Shown: positions 26,010 through 38,690 of the stretch, in pieces
Layout of the letters: the number at the start of each line of letters is the position of its first letter
How positions within the stretch are numbered: the first letter of the stretch is position 1
DNA from: Atrichornis clamosus
Taxonomy: Eukaryota > Chordata > Aves > Passeriformes > Menuridae
NCBI GenBank assembly: GCA_013400975.1
Contig: WBMZ01005362.1
Span: forward strand, 248,001 to 312,000
DNA length: 64,000 bases
Reading direction: 5' to 3'
Made by a program: the position numbers and the translations under genes
The notes under the pieces: generated by a model
Told to the model about the DNA's origin: nothing
The model's input: the letters and a program-made list of their open reading frames with translations, nothing else
Databases searched by the model: none

Positions 26010-28176
26010 AAATATATATTTCCTATAACAAGCAATAAATAAAGAAATTATATCTGACATTCAATTTATCCTATATTTGTTAAGAATGGTGATTAATAGA
26101 ATAAAGCTATAGATTAAAGACTCTGGCAGTTTGAAATTCACTCCAGAAATTTAGAAAACGGGTGGAAAATATTCTTAGTCCCAGCACCTGCTGTTGAATT
26201 CCCCTGCTTTTCTGTGGTTTTACTATTATATTTTCCAATTTAAAAAAAAAAGAAAAAGGTGAAGCAGACTAGACAGAAGATATTGTCAAATGCCCAAGGT
26301 AAATAAACTGGAAAAATATTAAGAAAATAATATATAACTCTCTGTAATAGCAAAGGGAATATTAAGTGAATAATATTAAATTAAGAGACAATTCTGACAG
26401 GAAAAGTAAAAGTGGAATGGTGTCCCTTTTAAACAAATATCCAAAATGTCCACTGAATCCTAAGGGGTGAAATCTTTCTGTGTTGCTTCAACACAGAATG
26501 TGGAATATGAATCAATCTTAATTTATGCAGTAGATTAATTACACATTTTTAATGTGAATCAGATCTCTCAGGTTCTGTACTTAGAAAAGTCACCTTTATT
26601 GGCCCCATAAGAGAGCTCAGTGCCAAGACCACCCAGTGACATGGCTTTACTTTGAAGGATGGAGGAAACTGTAGAGTCTTAAATTCTCATGCAAATGCTG
26701 ATTCTCAAATTCCTAACTTAAAGAATAGGAAGATGGAAACTCATAGCACATTGCAATAAAAACACCCTTTGCACCTAGAAGAGAAAAAGACACTAGTGAG
26801 ATTCCCTTCTGGTTTTCCCTGTGCTTCTGTAGGATGTCCCAAAAAGTGAACAAAAGACCTTTCATCTTAAAGGCAATTATAACAAATCCATGGCTTCCAG
26901 CTCAAGGCATTAGGTAGGTGCCTGAGAAGCTGCATCATTAAATCCCTTCTGCTGTTTAGGAAGGGAAAGACCTAAAATGGGAAAGAAGGCCAGTACCATG
27001 TTAAACTACTTAAGAGGTCAAACAAAATCTGACTGCAGCCAGCAATGTTTGAATTTTTCCTTTGGCTCAGAGAACAAGCTGTACATCATCCAGTAAATGT
27101 GTACTCTACAAGGGGGTCAGAGGAAAAAACATCTGCCCATACTGGGCAGCTTCTTCAGTCCCCTCTTGTTGCCAAGTTCCTAAAAGTGCCCAGAAGCGTC
27201 TAGTCTGATGCATCAGCTCTCCTGCCTCTTCCTGGGCTGGTGGATTCATGTCCACCTCAGACCCTTCTGCATTAAATGTGACACATAATATACAGAAAGA
27301 AGGGGAAGAGATCTCATGAACCATTTGTTTGTCTTTCTCCTGACAAGGCTGCACCTCTTATGAAGTTTTTTATCCCAGCTTGAAGGGGATTGTGGAAAGC
27401 TTGAGAGGGAGAGAGAGTTCTTCACTCCTTTGCTGGTTTGTCTCCAGTCCACAGACTTAAAAATAAAGTATGCCCCAGCCTTACCCTGATGACAATTTGT
27501 CTGCTTGCATGAAAGGAGATTCTCAGCTCAATGGAGAGCATAAAACCAGCTTTTTAGGTAGAAAAGCCAGCAAAGCAGGAGGTGGTGAAGCCTCCCTGGA
27601 GAGCATGGCAGAGTAGGAAAAGTGTGTGGCATAGGGAGGGGTGATTGAATTAATATTTCCTGACCCATATTTTTTCTGTGAATGTGTATTAAGATATATA
27701 CATAGATTATTTGTGTCTGTGTATTTTTCAGTCTCCAAAGCCACAAAATGTACAGCATTTGTCAGTGACAACAAGGATGGACTTTCAACAAAATCAGCTG
27801 TTCTGAGACACACTGAAAAGGAGAACCATGTCATAAATGTGGGGAAAACCTTTTCACTTTCATATACTTGTAGCTCTTCTGTGTCTGGGACTCATTTCTG
27901 GCAGGGTAAAGCAAAAAAATATAAGGAGAACTTCATGGTGCACTAAGCATGCTGAACTTTACAGCTACCTGCACTTGTGACATTTTTAATGTTTCAATAT
28001 GGACTGGGATAGCAGCAGTCTGAAAAAGGGATGAAAACGATTTCTCAATTTTTTTTTTTTAAATGTGCTACCTACCAACTTGACCTTATTAAACAAATTT
28101 AAATTGGAGCTGGCCTAGGTATTTGGCTAATACACTGGCTTTCTTCCTTCACCTTCAGCTGTTTTCTTTCCTCTAG
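26010..28176. other. non-coding stretch, no gene seen
   Basis: AT-rich, with a T12 run at 28049-28060. Frames of about 100 codons on opposite strands overlap at 27523-27946. No repeat family was recognised. The last 60 bp form the pyrimidine-rich acceptor region of the exon candidate at 28177. Confidence 0.5.
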
Positions 28177-28230
28177 GCATAGAAAAACTCAGCAGTCTGC
28201 TTAAAAATGAAGAAGTCGTGACACCTAGCG
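28177..28230 (+). other. candidate 54-nt coding exon, phase 1-1
   Basis: The upstream side has a branch-like 'ggctaatac' and the tract GTTTTCTTTCCTCTAG ending at 28176. The downstream side has the donor GTGAGT at 28231-28236. Two frames contain stops. The third reads IEKLSSLLKNEEVVTPS, with two bases left at the 5' end and one at the 3' end, so the exon is symmetric (18 codons) and could be skipped without a frameshift. Phase 1-1 exons are common in extracellular and juxtamembrane regions of vertebrate proteins. I do not recognise the peptide. The alternative is a chance pairing of good splice sites. No flanking exon of the same gene was found, which fits either long introns or a false positive. 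Confidence 0.4.
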
Positions 28231-30476
28231 GTGAGTTAAACACCAATAACTTCTATTTCCCTCAGGATTCACACGTGTTTTCCACAGGCACGTTGTTCTT
28301 GGTCAGACTGCAGTGCAAGAGATGTGGGCATTACCCTCACGGCTCCGGACATCCAGGGAGCCCCTCATTTCTTCTACAATCCCCTGCAATGTGTGTGTGT
28401 GTCTTGTTGCATCAGGTGCCTCTCCTCAGAAGGTGGCATTGTCAGGGCCCCTGGCCATGTTCCTTATTGAACGTGACATTTTGAATAGCCATTTATACTG
28501 AGATCAGGCTAAATGCCTCGACTTTGGAGAGAAGGGGAGCATGGCAGAATTCTGGCATAAGACCAACTGGGAATCCAGACTCATTTTCTTGTTGAGAACT
28601 TATTCATCAAGGCTGTTTTCAGATGGTGACTCAAAAATGTATTGTATGGCATGCTGCAAATTCCTGGCAGGCTGTTTAAACTGACTCAGTTACTGGCAAA
28701 TTCTTTTGCTTTTGAAGACTACTCGGAGTCTGCCTTGGTCAGCAGCAGTCAAAAAGTACATACTGGCTGTGATACCATGACAAGAAGTCACACTGAAAAG
28801 CAGTAAACCAGTCTAGACATGTGCAAAAAAATTACAGGTTCTTTCCAAACAGTGGCGAGCCTTGTAGATTATTTTTTTATTTATTTTTTTGGGGAAACAG
28901 AACAATGTAGAGCTGTGCTCGTGGTAACTAGGCCGCAATCACCAAGTGGCGAGGTTTCTTGGCTTGTTGAGCTAACTGGCTGGAGCCCGTTTTTTATCAC
29001 AAGAATGAGCTTCAGTGCAAGAAATTTCAAGTGAAAACATCACTGTAGGCTGTTTGGGAATCTGGGTGCATGCTTCTGTGCATCTGTAAGAACTGTTAGT
29101 AGTGCAGCCTCCCAGCTTCATGTCCTTATTTGTGCATGCTATATCAAGCATACTTTCCATTGCCTTCAAGGAGACGAACTCCTTCCTCCTCCTCTGTCTT
29201 TCAGAAGAGATGCATGATAAAATTGCATGTTGTAACCAAGAAATGGAAACTAAGTTACTTGAATATACATGATTTGCTTCATCTAAAGATTTATGTTACC
29301 TGTAACTTCTCCAGTTTGCTGTCTTGGGTATAATTAATACTAATACCACCAGAGTGTCTGGATATAAAACAAGTGAATATAAAAACATCAGTTCTGTCTA
29401 AAATGTTCCAGTTTCTATCCCTTGAATCATCAGCATGTGACGTATTCTGTGCCAATATTAATAACCATTGCTCATGGCTTTCAAACAACTCAAACTATTA
29501 AAAAATTAATTCTGTTTACAGTGCCTTCTAGAGGAAGTATTTTGCAGAAGTGAATAACTCAAACTGACTAGCGGCTACCCACAAAATATGACTATCCAGT
29601 AACAAAATGAATAATTTAAAACTAGTTGGCAAGGAATAGACATATTGTTGGAGAAAATATCAAGTGGAGATCAGATCCAGCAACTGGGAGTCCTGAGTTC
29701 TCTTTCCACTGTACCATACATTTCCCATGCTGCCTGCAAAGGCAGGCCTAGCCTTTGTCATCCCAAATCCCACTGTTTACTTTTTTGCACAGGGCTGTAA
29801 GCTGTGGGGGTGATGCTCAGCTGTCACTCCTAGAAACACTGTAGGCATGAGTTGGAGCCCATAGATTATACTTTGCCTTTGGTTTTCCCTCTATAAAATG
29901 GAGATGGCCACCAGCTGATGCATGACAGGCTTGTTTGAAGTCCCTGGTATGGGCCAAGGGCTAGTATTACTTCTTCACTGAAGTCTTCACTGAAGAAAAG
30001 CAACACATAATAGAAAGGCAATGCTGGCAGCTCTATATCCTGAAATAGGTAATGCAGTCATGGACAGAACCAGTGCAGGCAGAGTTTTTGAAGTGCTAAC
30101 TGGAAAACACGACTTTAGTCTTTAGGTCCAGCAACAATGATGTGTTAGATCATTCTCATGAAAGGCAGCAAAGTCTGCTGCAGTCTGTACCTGCTCCAAA
30201 AATACACCAGAGCCTCTTCGATCTCTTGCTTTTGCATTTTCATTATTCTCCTACAGGCAGATAGGACACAAGACCTGTAAAGTATAAAGTAGGTATAAAG
30301 GCATAAAATAGCTGCCAGAGATGCAAGGAGAAGTAAATGTCTAGGTGATATTCACTCACACAGGAGTTTGAATGTTCAGCTAGGATGTATTTTTTAAGCT
30401 GGTCTCTGTATTGAGTGCAGATGTGATGTGGACAGTGAATCCCCAGTGTATCACAGTCACTTGCATGTCCTGCAGT
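28231..30476. other. non-coding stretch with a possible MIR trace
   Basis: A short (GT)n run lies at about 28390-28402. The stretch at 29860-29960, with 'ctttgcctttggttttccct' and 'ctataaaatggagatgg', resembles the antisense tail of a MIR but is weak. No gene was seen. Confidence 0.45.
29855..29960 (-). mobile_element. possible MIR SINE relic
   Basis: The plus strand shows 'tttgcctttggttttccct' then 'ctataaaatggagatggcca' and 'gacaggcttgtttgaagt'. This parallels antisense MIR (cctcagtttccccatctgtaaaatggggat, then cagggttgttgtgaggat). The match is partial and boundaries are uncertain. Confidence 0.35.
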
Positions 30477-31125
30477 CACAGAATCACACGATGGTTAGGG
30501 TGAGAAGGAACCTCTAGAGATAATTTCATCTAAACTCCTTGGTCAAAGTGGACTCAACTAGAACAGATTGCTCAGGACCATACTCAACTTGTTTTGAATA
30601 CATTCAAGGACAGAGACTCACAACCTCTCTGGGCAACCTGCTCCAAATGTGAATCATCCTTCAGTTAAAAAAAAAAAAAAATTTCTTGTATTTCAGTTTG
30701 TGCTCATTGCCTCTTGTCCTTCCACTGGATACCACTGGAAAGAGTCCATCTCTATTTTCTTTACACCCACTCCGTCAGGTATTCATCCATATAGTTAAGA
30801 ATTCCCTCTAATCCTACTCCTCCCAAGGACAAACAATCCCAGCGCTCAGCCTCTCCTACTATGTCATATGCTCCAATCCATTTGTCATTTTTGTGGCTCT
30901 TCACTGGACTGGCTGAAGTATGCTCGCGTCTCTCTTGTAGTGAGGAGCCCAGCACTGGGCCCAGCACTCCAGAGATGGCCTCACCAGTCCAAGAGGAGGG
31001 GAAGAATCACCTTCTTTGACCCACGGGCCCTGCTCTTCCCTTACGCAGCCACAGAGGCTGTTGCCTGCCTTTGCTGCAAAAACACATCACTGGTTCGTGT
31101 TCAACTTGTTCTCTACCAGGACATC
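30477..31125 (-). mobile_element. CR1 LINE fragment, about 650 bp
   Basis: An antisense CR1, with its 3' end at the left. It starts with 'cacagaatcacacgatgg', then 'gagaaggaacctctagagat', 'ctcaggaccatactcaactt', 'caacctctctgggcaacctg', 'cagtttgtgctcattgcctc', 'gtggctcttcactggactgg', 'agcactgggcccagcactcc' and 'gtgttcaacttgttctctac'. These run in the order of the CR1 3' UTR and the end of the reverse-transcriptase region. It is the longest clear CR1 here. A 15-base A run (30667-30681) sits inside it. The 106-codon frame at 30868-31188 is on the antisense side of the element and is not a gene. Confidence 0.92.
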
Positions 31126-34100
31126 CATCTGATATCTATTTCCATATTAATGACTGGTTCCAGCTGTAGCTTTCTTCATCTTTCTTGATTTAATGGCTTG
31201 AGTTTTCCTTTAAGACCTAGCTACACATGCCTGGTCTATTGGGTATCACAGAGTGTTTCTGCATCAGTTCTATTTAATTATTCAGTAGGACTGGGAGGTC
31301 TAAAAAGGCCTCCAGGCTGTTGACCACTTTTGTAGACTGGATGCATATTTAACTGCCTAGAGCCGACAGAAGCAGCAGCACACTGCTGTGATTACCCTGT
31401 TGAGCCAGGGAGGAGCTGCTTTTCCTAGTCATCTGGTTGTTGTCCTCCTCGTGGACGAAACAGTGACGTGTTCTCTACATACACATTTGGGGCACCACTC
31501 AGGCCTACACTTCTTTGCCCTACAGCAGGAAGAAAAATTCAACCTTTCCCTAATAATTGTGAAATTCTTTTACAAAAGAAACCCAACTGCATTCTCCAAA
31601 GAGCCAATGAAAGTGAACACAATGGGTTAACACTCCGAAAACAGGAAATGCCCCTAACCAACACTCTGTGTCATCACATAACCTAGATTTCGGTTGAGAA
31701 TTTGGGTGTTGTTTTAGATAGCAAAATACAACATGTGTTCATCATTAATCTTCTTGAACATTTGTTTGGCCAGAAACTCTCTCTGATCAACTCACTTATG
31801 TAAACAGATCTGTGATTCAGACTGAAGTGGCAAGATATTATTCCAAGGACTTGCATTTATAGGGAATCTCTCCTTAACTCTAATGAGATACATTTAATGA
31901 CAGCCTCAGTATTGGTGTCTGTACTACAAAGACTTTTATGTTCTGTTTAAATTTCAAAATTTAATGAAAATATTGCCTCAAAGGGGAAGAGCATTACCTC
32001 TAAAAAATCTACCATTTGTCCCTACTCTATTTGCAGTTTCAGTATCAAATGGGTTTGCATCTGGTTTGTGAAGAACTGAAAAGCTGTCTCTTCTTTCATG
32101 ACCAAATGGCAGATGCATTCATTGCAGCTGAATGCCCTGAAGAGGTTTCCATTCACCATGTAATTTTTTTACAGGTATAGGACCATATAAAAAATGAAAG
32201 AAAAAATGAGAAAAATAAGCTTGGTTTATTTAAGGAAAATAAATGCTACATCTCAGTTCTGACGGCTAGTTCTGCGCACAACTGGTGTATTTTATTTATG
32301 TTTGAAAATGTAGGCACATAACCTATCAAAATTTTCAATTGCAGAATATTGGTGCAGTGAATTAAAACATGCAATTTCCTACAAGCTCTTACTCCCCATA
32401 GTTGATATCTTCATATATTTTTGTTTCTGACCAAAAGAAGAACAAGCAAACAGCTTCAGTCCAGCCAGTCCAAGGGCAGTGCATGAGTGGAGAGCAAGGC
32501 TCTCCTGGAGCTGTGATCACTGCAGCTACTTACTGACTGTGAGCCTTGCTTCTTTGTCTCTCTTTCTGCATTTGTAAAATGTAAAATGTGTCTTAGAACT
32601 AGCCAAAAGCCATATACTCACTCATGTCTGGGGAAGTTAGTTCTTCACAATCAGAAGGAGTTAATGCTTTGATTGCTTGAAGGTTAATCCAAGGCTTTAA
32701 GCTGTCTGATAGGAATTCATGTCCAGATAGAAGGAGCCTCAAGTTTGCAACAAACACAGCCATTAGAAATATTTATCATTGAGTCAAAGCATTGAAGAGG
32801 ATTAGTGTCAGCTGCACCAGTTCCAGAACACAGTATCTTAATTGCTTTACATATTTTGGATACTGTCCTGAAACACTTCCGCAGATTGTAGAGATAAAGA
32901 GCTCTTGAGATATGGTTTTGTTTTGCTTTTAAATCTGTAATTCACTTTACCCAGGACAATTGTTTTAAGGATTTCTTGCAAAGTTCGGCACTCATTAGCT
33001 GGGAAAATGGTACAGAAAAGACTGTTTTAAGAGACAGACAGAGTAATAAGGAAAGTACAAAAGCTAGAAAGGACAGAGTACGGGGTAAAAAAGACAACTA
33101 CACTGGCTCTTAATATTTCAAGTGCCTGAAGGGATGTGAAGGAAATAGGGTTACTTTTGTAGCTGGAAAGAGAATTTGGTAGCTTTGAAATGTTGATGGC
33201 TGATATAAATGGCATGGCTTCTTCTCCCTCTTCTTGACAGAAATGTACCCCTCAGCAAATGTGTATGCCGCCATTCTTCTGCATTTTAATGCTTTTAAAT
33301 GCATTTTAAAGCTATATCTGCCATTCTGCAGAGCTTGCAACTAAAGTATCAGAAATGCTGACAAATGAAATGAGCTGAAGCCAGGTCTCCCCTTGCAATT
33401 CCAAAAGTATTAATGCCATCCCTTTTTCATTTGGACTTCTGTCCTAGTATACTGAACTGAACAGTTGTAAGTCTTCAATATACTAGGTTTTTTCTGCCAA
33501 AGATTGCTCTGCAGCCCCTCCATTTATGCAGTTTGGCTTGCCACAATGCTGTCAGGACAAAGTTTCATTCAGAGATACTATCCCATTATATCTACAAGTG
33601 ATTGAGATCCATAGAAATCTAGATTGGTTGTCTAGAGTTGTTGGAAATTACAAAAATCCATCTTAGCCTGTTATATAAACTTGTTTTGAATGCAAAAATT
33701 AGAAGCAGATAGGCTGGCTCGTATAAAACAGATAGGTTAAATCAATTGTGATAGTGAATATTTACAGCTCTTTGGTCATGCAATGATTACAACAATGAGA
33801 AAAATAGGAGGAAATGTTTGTAGCTGAAGTCACCAAAATGTACTATAAGTAATGTTCATGGAATGTGGTTGTCAGCTTTCATGTTGTTTTTCTGAGGGTC
33901 ACTGAACAGAGACAGAGGAAAATTGGAAGAGCTAATGTCATCATGGCTGTCATCCTCATGTATCTCGAGGGATCCCTCATTACACTAACACACTTATAAT
34001 GGAAGCCTGCTCTTGTGCTAAACCTGGATTTTGGGTGAATTTATTCCGTGAGAAAAACTCCCTGGGAGCCCTCATTTCCTGAGTCACAGCTTTGGAGCAC

Positions 34101-34510
34101 TACCTGAATAGCTTTCAGGGCACAAGAATGTTAAAGGTGCAGCAAGTAAGGCCTCAAGCAAATCTTTTTCAGAATCTGGACAGCTTCAAGGCTCCTTCTT
34201 ACGATTTGAAAACTCAGTCTTCCAGGATTCATTATTCCTAGACTTTAAATATATGTAGAAGTTTAAGAATGCAACCAGAGCCAAACACCTCCAAGTGTGC
34301 AGTCAAGATAATTTTGTGTTGATACTGCCAAAATGGAATGCTTAGATTCTGGGATTTTTTGTATATTCTCTTCCAAAATCAACTTCCGATTTCCTGTCTT
34401 GCCTTCTGAGGTGATATTATTTCCTTTCTTCTCTTCATTCCATCACTCTCCAGTTTCCACCCTAAAGAAAATCATGACTGCGAAAATCTCTGTAGTTCAG
34501 CAGCACAGAA
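31126..34510. other. mostly unique non-coding stretch
   Basis: Contains one MIR trace at 32525. A repetitive AT-rich patch at 33281-33312 holds two near copies of gcatttta. Frames do not exceed 80 codons. No exon candidate was found. Confidence 0.5.
32525..32600 (-). mobile_element. MIR SINE relic, short
   Basis: The plus strand shows 'gctacttactgactgtgagc', 'cttgcttctttgtctctctt' and 'tctgcatttgtaaaatgtaa'. This is antisense MIR order (ccacttactagctgtgtgac, then cacttaacctctctgagcct, then cctcatctgtaaaatgggga). Only the core survives. Confidence 0.5.
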
Positions 34511-34588
34511 CCATAGATTCATAGAATGTTAAGTGTTGGAAGGGACCATAAAGAACATCTAGTCCCAGCCCTCAACGTGAGAAGACTG
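34511..34588 (-). mobile_element. CR1 LINE, very short 3' tail
   Basis: The plus strand reads 'ccatagattcatagaatg', 'ttggaagggaccataaagaa' and 'catctagtcccagccctcaa', the antisense of the CR1 3' end. Only about 78 bp are recognisable, as expected of a severely 5'-truncated insertion. Confidence 0.8.
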
Positions 34589-34589
34589 G

Positions 34590-37130
34590 AAATGTCACAA
34601 GAGGCCAAGTAAACTGATGTTATAGAAATGGTCTGAAAGAATCTGGATTTTTTGGAAAAAGGATTTTAGGCATGAACAAACTTCTCTATTATGGAAGAAA
34701 AAGTAAGCTGGGCAATGACCAGTTTCAGTACTTTTGGTTTTCTCTTGCACATGGTACATTTTCTTCATGTTTTGCTCTGTCATGGATGAAGCTAAAACTA
34801 CCATGATCTTTATACCAAGCCTACATCTGGAGGATTGTGTAAGTCTTCTGGTTGCTCTGGATGTTACTGTTTCAATAAGTGGAGATTTACAACAGGTTTA
34901 TTAAATTTCTGTTAGTTTCTGTCTAATTTATTAGGGAACCAAAAGAGTTAAATAATTTCAGGAGGGAATGGGATGGGGTATTTACCTAAAGTAGTACTGA
35001 CTTTTATGCAAAAAACCAAGGTGATGTCAAATACAGGGTGAAACTTGGCCTGAAACTATTTACAAACAACTGCAACTCAGGTTAGACGTGGTCAGTGCTC
35101 AAAGTGGTCTTGGTATGAGACACAGAGTGTGGGAAAGGAATTAGTTTTCTTCACTTGATGCGTATTTCTAAGAACCTAAACCACTGCCCTTTTCTGAGTA
35201 TGTTTTGAGTGTTCAAGGTGCCTGCAATCTGACTATGCATCCAGCTTTTGCAAATGGGTCTATCTCTCCAATGGGCCTCTCTCTAAGTGACCCAAACCAA
35301 AATCTTGAATCCAGCTTTCCCTGTTTTGAGAACATTTCCTTGTTAATATCTGAATTTTGCTGCATGACCTTGCCATGTCTGTCTACTCCTGATAGTAGGC
35401 ACTTTTTGAGTTTCCAGGAGCTGTGTCTATGCTCAGAGGGAGCAGCCAGACTGTTCCTGAACTATGTTCAGGGTCACACTGAGGAAACACCGTCTTGGAA
35501 GCTGCCTGGCTCTTTGTTCCTTCCATCAATCTAAAATAAATGCCATTGAAAATGTCTCATTCCTCTTTGTGTATGCAAAGACCATGGGAACACTTACAAG
35601 TCACTCTCTTTCTGATACTGCATACAAAATCAGAGGAAATAACAATGTTTGGATCTTTCAAGAAAATCCAAAGTGTCCAGATTTCTTTGGCAGACATTCC
35701 TACTTTGTTTTTCCAAGCTGAGAAGCATGGAAGTGCCTTTTCCATCTCTTTCCACCTCCCTGTCACTCATAAGTTCAAGGCTGATGATCCTTGTACTGAG
35801 AGATAAACTTAAAAGTGAATGGAAAACCACATTCTGCTGACCCAAAGGGGAACTGCGTCCTCTACCTGCTGCTGTCTTCTTCCCCATGTTTTATCTTCTT
35901 TCTGCAGGTTGACTCACTACATTCTTCTGCCATTTACTTATCTTCTGTTTTCTCTTGTGCACAGCAAATCTCTGATGCTCGTGGGACTGTTCCAAGTTCA
36001 ATAAAATTTCATTTTCTGAAGATTATAAGATTCCTCAAACTCCAGTCGAGATCTGGAGCCAGAGGGGGATCCAGTTTGCATAAAACCAAAGGTCGGCCAC
36101 AGGCAAGGGACACATATATCTCATTAATAAAGTTTTCAATCTGAAAGTGTTATTTTCTATATGGAAAAAGTCAGTTTAACTGACTCTAAACTACTGCTGA
36201 AATTTTAACTGGAGTTGTGCACACAGTCCTGGCTGGCGTAAGCAGAAAATATTTGCACAGACATCCACTGTCCTGACCCACAGATAGAGTTCAAACAAAC
36301 ACTGATGGGAAAATTAAATTAGAAGTACAGGATATTGTCCTTCATTCTCTGCATTCAGCCTACTCAGATGGCAGAATCTGAATTTTATATGGCATTTTAA
36401 ATGGTCGTAAACAAACTCAAAATGATTCCAAGGTTGGATCTGAACAGATTTCATGCATGAATATTTAATATTCATAACGTTTGCCAGAAGGACTATTCTG
36501 AATGTTGAAACTTTGCATTCATCTGCAAAACAAGGAAAGCAACGGAGGTGAACAGTGGAAACTTAGGCAGAGCATCCCCTTAACTTCCTGTGCTCCTCTG
36601 TGCTGTGCTATAGTGATACAGCAAACACCTGAAGTGTTTACTTTTACACCAATACTATCGATGATTCTATTTTTCTCTTTCATTTTTGTATCCGTATATA
36701 TCTCCATGTATGAAGTTAAATCTGGTATGGCACAAGAATTTAGCACTAGGAAGGAGGTTGTTAGTCTAGTTGGCCAAATGGAAAAGTAGGGGAGAAAAAT
36801 ATGTTTTGGAAAACCTGTCATAGGAACTAAAAATTTCATTTTAATGAAAGCATTTGGTTTGTCCCAGCTATCAATATTTAATTTAGTGTTTGGTTTAAAA
36901 ACTTTTTTGACATTTTAAAATATATAAATTTCAAATAAAAAGGAAATAAAATAAATGTTTCTTTTTAAATATTCAAATGAAACATGCATGAATAGGATGA
37001 AACAATTGCAATGCTATTTACCAGTCTCACAAACAGTGCAAAACTGTGATTTCTTGCTTGCTTTGTTTTATTTACAGCAAATCATTTTATCCAGTCTCAT
37101 AAATAATCCGTAAAGGAATCATTTTAGGCT
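34590..37130. other. non-coding stretch, no gene seen
   Basis: Contains stacked overlapping frames of 60-109 codons at 35205-36144 on both strands, with no shared splice structure. The palindrome at 36457-36475 lies here. I see no named repeat. Confidence 0.5.
36457..36475. other. perfect AT-rich palindrome, POU/homeobox-like
   Basis: atgaatatt and aatattcat form a perfect 9-bp inverted repeat around one central base, preceded by 'tcatgc', giving a composite resembling octamer (ATGCATGAATAT-like) and homeodomain sites. Whether it binds anything is unknown. Confidence 0.7.
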
Positions 37131-37139
37131 TCATCAGAC

Positions 37140-38690
37140 CTCTGTTAACATCTGTCCCTCTCCAAAAATAACCAGAAGGCATAAACACAAAATCCATTCC
37201 CAAGTGCAATCCCTATCCTATCCCAACAGAACTGGCAACATCACATTCTCCAGATCTTCCTTTCCAGCCATACTGAAATGAGCAGTAATTCATCTTTCCT
37301 GATGTCAACGTTTATCTCAGCTTTATGAAAACTCATGTTGAACACGGAGCAATTACTAAAGACCTAAAGCAAATCTCAACTTCAAATCTTGCCCAGAGTC
37401 TTATCCATGCCCCAGCTTCTTTCACAGACTACATACCTACACTTCAAGAATTAGATCAATAGTGAAATGAGAATTATTTGCCTCACAGAACCCAGGCGTA
37501 GAAAAAGCTTTTCAGACTTTATTTATCTAAAACACAGCACCAACCATTGCTCTCTTCCCAGTTAAAGCCTCACTTGCCTGCACAGAAAGCACACACCGTT
37601 CCTAACCATGGCTTTCATCCTGCCCCACAGAACTGAAAGACTCCAATAATAAGCTGAACTCTGCAGCTCCTGCTGTCATGAACTGCAGTTTTAACATTGT
37701 CTAAATTTCTTCATAAAGTCCAAAAAGATAATCTCCTGTGTTAGAGCAACTCTTTGTTCTAGGACTCAATGCCCTGCAAGAAACCACACTAATATTTGAA
37801 ACCACACTAATATTTGAATTTTGCTTCACAGATCCCTAATTTCAAATACAGCCCTGTTGGTTATCATATCCAAAACCCGTTCAATGTTTCCTGCCATGGC
37901 ATTGATCATTCATTACTCACAGGAAGAATCAGCCATAACCTGTCAGGATCCTGCAAGAAAATTAGTATCTTCCTTCAGCTTTCTTTACCTCAAACTTAAA
38001 CACAACATTAGCCAATAAACCAAATAAATCTCGACCAACTTAGATACCCTAAAAATTAAGTTTGGAGAGAAATACACAGCTTACTACAAATATTAGCCCA
38101 CACACTATTCCCACAGAACTTAGTAGGTCCACCTATTAACTTGCTCCTGTAGCTTCCCCTTTCCTGGACCATTCATGATCAGGATGTTTTTAAAATACAA
38201 TACCAATATGTTCTACAGAGTTCATACCACAGTGACTGGGTTCTCTAATACCAAAGTTTGCTCTTTTTTCCTTAGCTTCTGAAGGAAGTAATGTAAACCC
38301 AAAACCTTACCCATCTGTTACCAGACCTGGAACCTAGCCACCCTAACAGTGAGTGCTCTAACATCCTTAGCCCAGTCACTGTCACAGAATGAATTACACA
38401 TTATTCATTGCTAAGAGAACTAGTTCTGACAACTAGACAGAAGCCCTAAGTCCTTGCCACCACCAGCTCTCATCCTAGAGACACTGCACTGACAAAATCC
38501 TGCAGTAAATGTACTTGTCCAGCTCTTCCTTTCCTGAACCGTAACCCCCACTGTAGCCGTACAGCTCATCCCTGCCACTCCAGAGCATCAGCCTAATCCC
38601 AGCCATAACTGTAACCTTAACTGTAACCAGTCACTTCTCTCTACCACAGAACTAATTGCCTGGAGACTAATCATCTCTCACTGCAAGATG
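37140..38690. repeat. strand-skewed block, possible decayed tandem array
   Basis: About 1.5 kb with many more C than G on the plus strand (for example 21 C against 9 G at 37561-37620). The motif C(C/A/T)CACAGAA and close variants recur at about 37222, 37421, 37481, 37576, 37624, 37825, 38109, 38380 and 38643. Recurrent 'cttcctttcc' segments occur near 37255, 38155 and 38525, and telomere-like 'gtaaccttaactgtaacc' occurs near 38608-38630. Spacing is irregular. A degenerate satellite is the simplest reading, but this is inference. Confidence 0.35.
37783..37818. repeat. 18-bp perfect tandem duplication
   Basis: accacactaatatttgaa occurs twice back to back (37783-37800 and 37801-37818). It lies inside the C-skewed block and is probably a recent local slippage event. 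Confidence 0.95.

Noticed and set aside
30868..31188. 106-codon plus-strand frame
   Set aside because: Lies on the antisense side of the CR1 fragment; repeat-derived.
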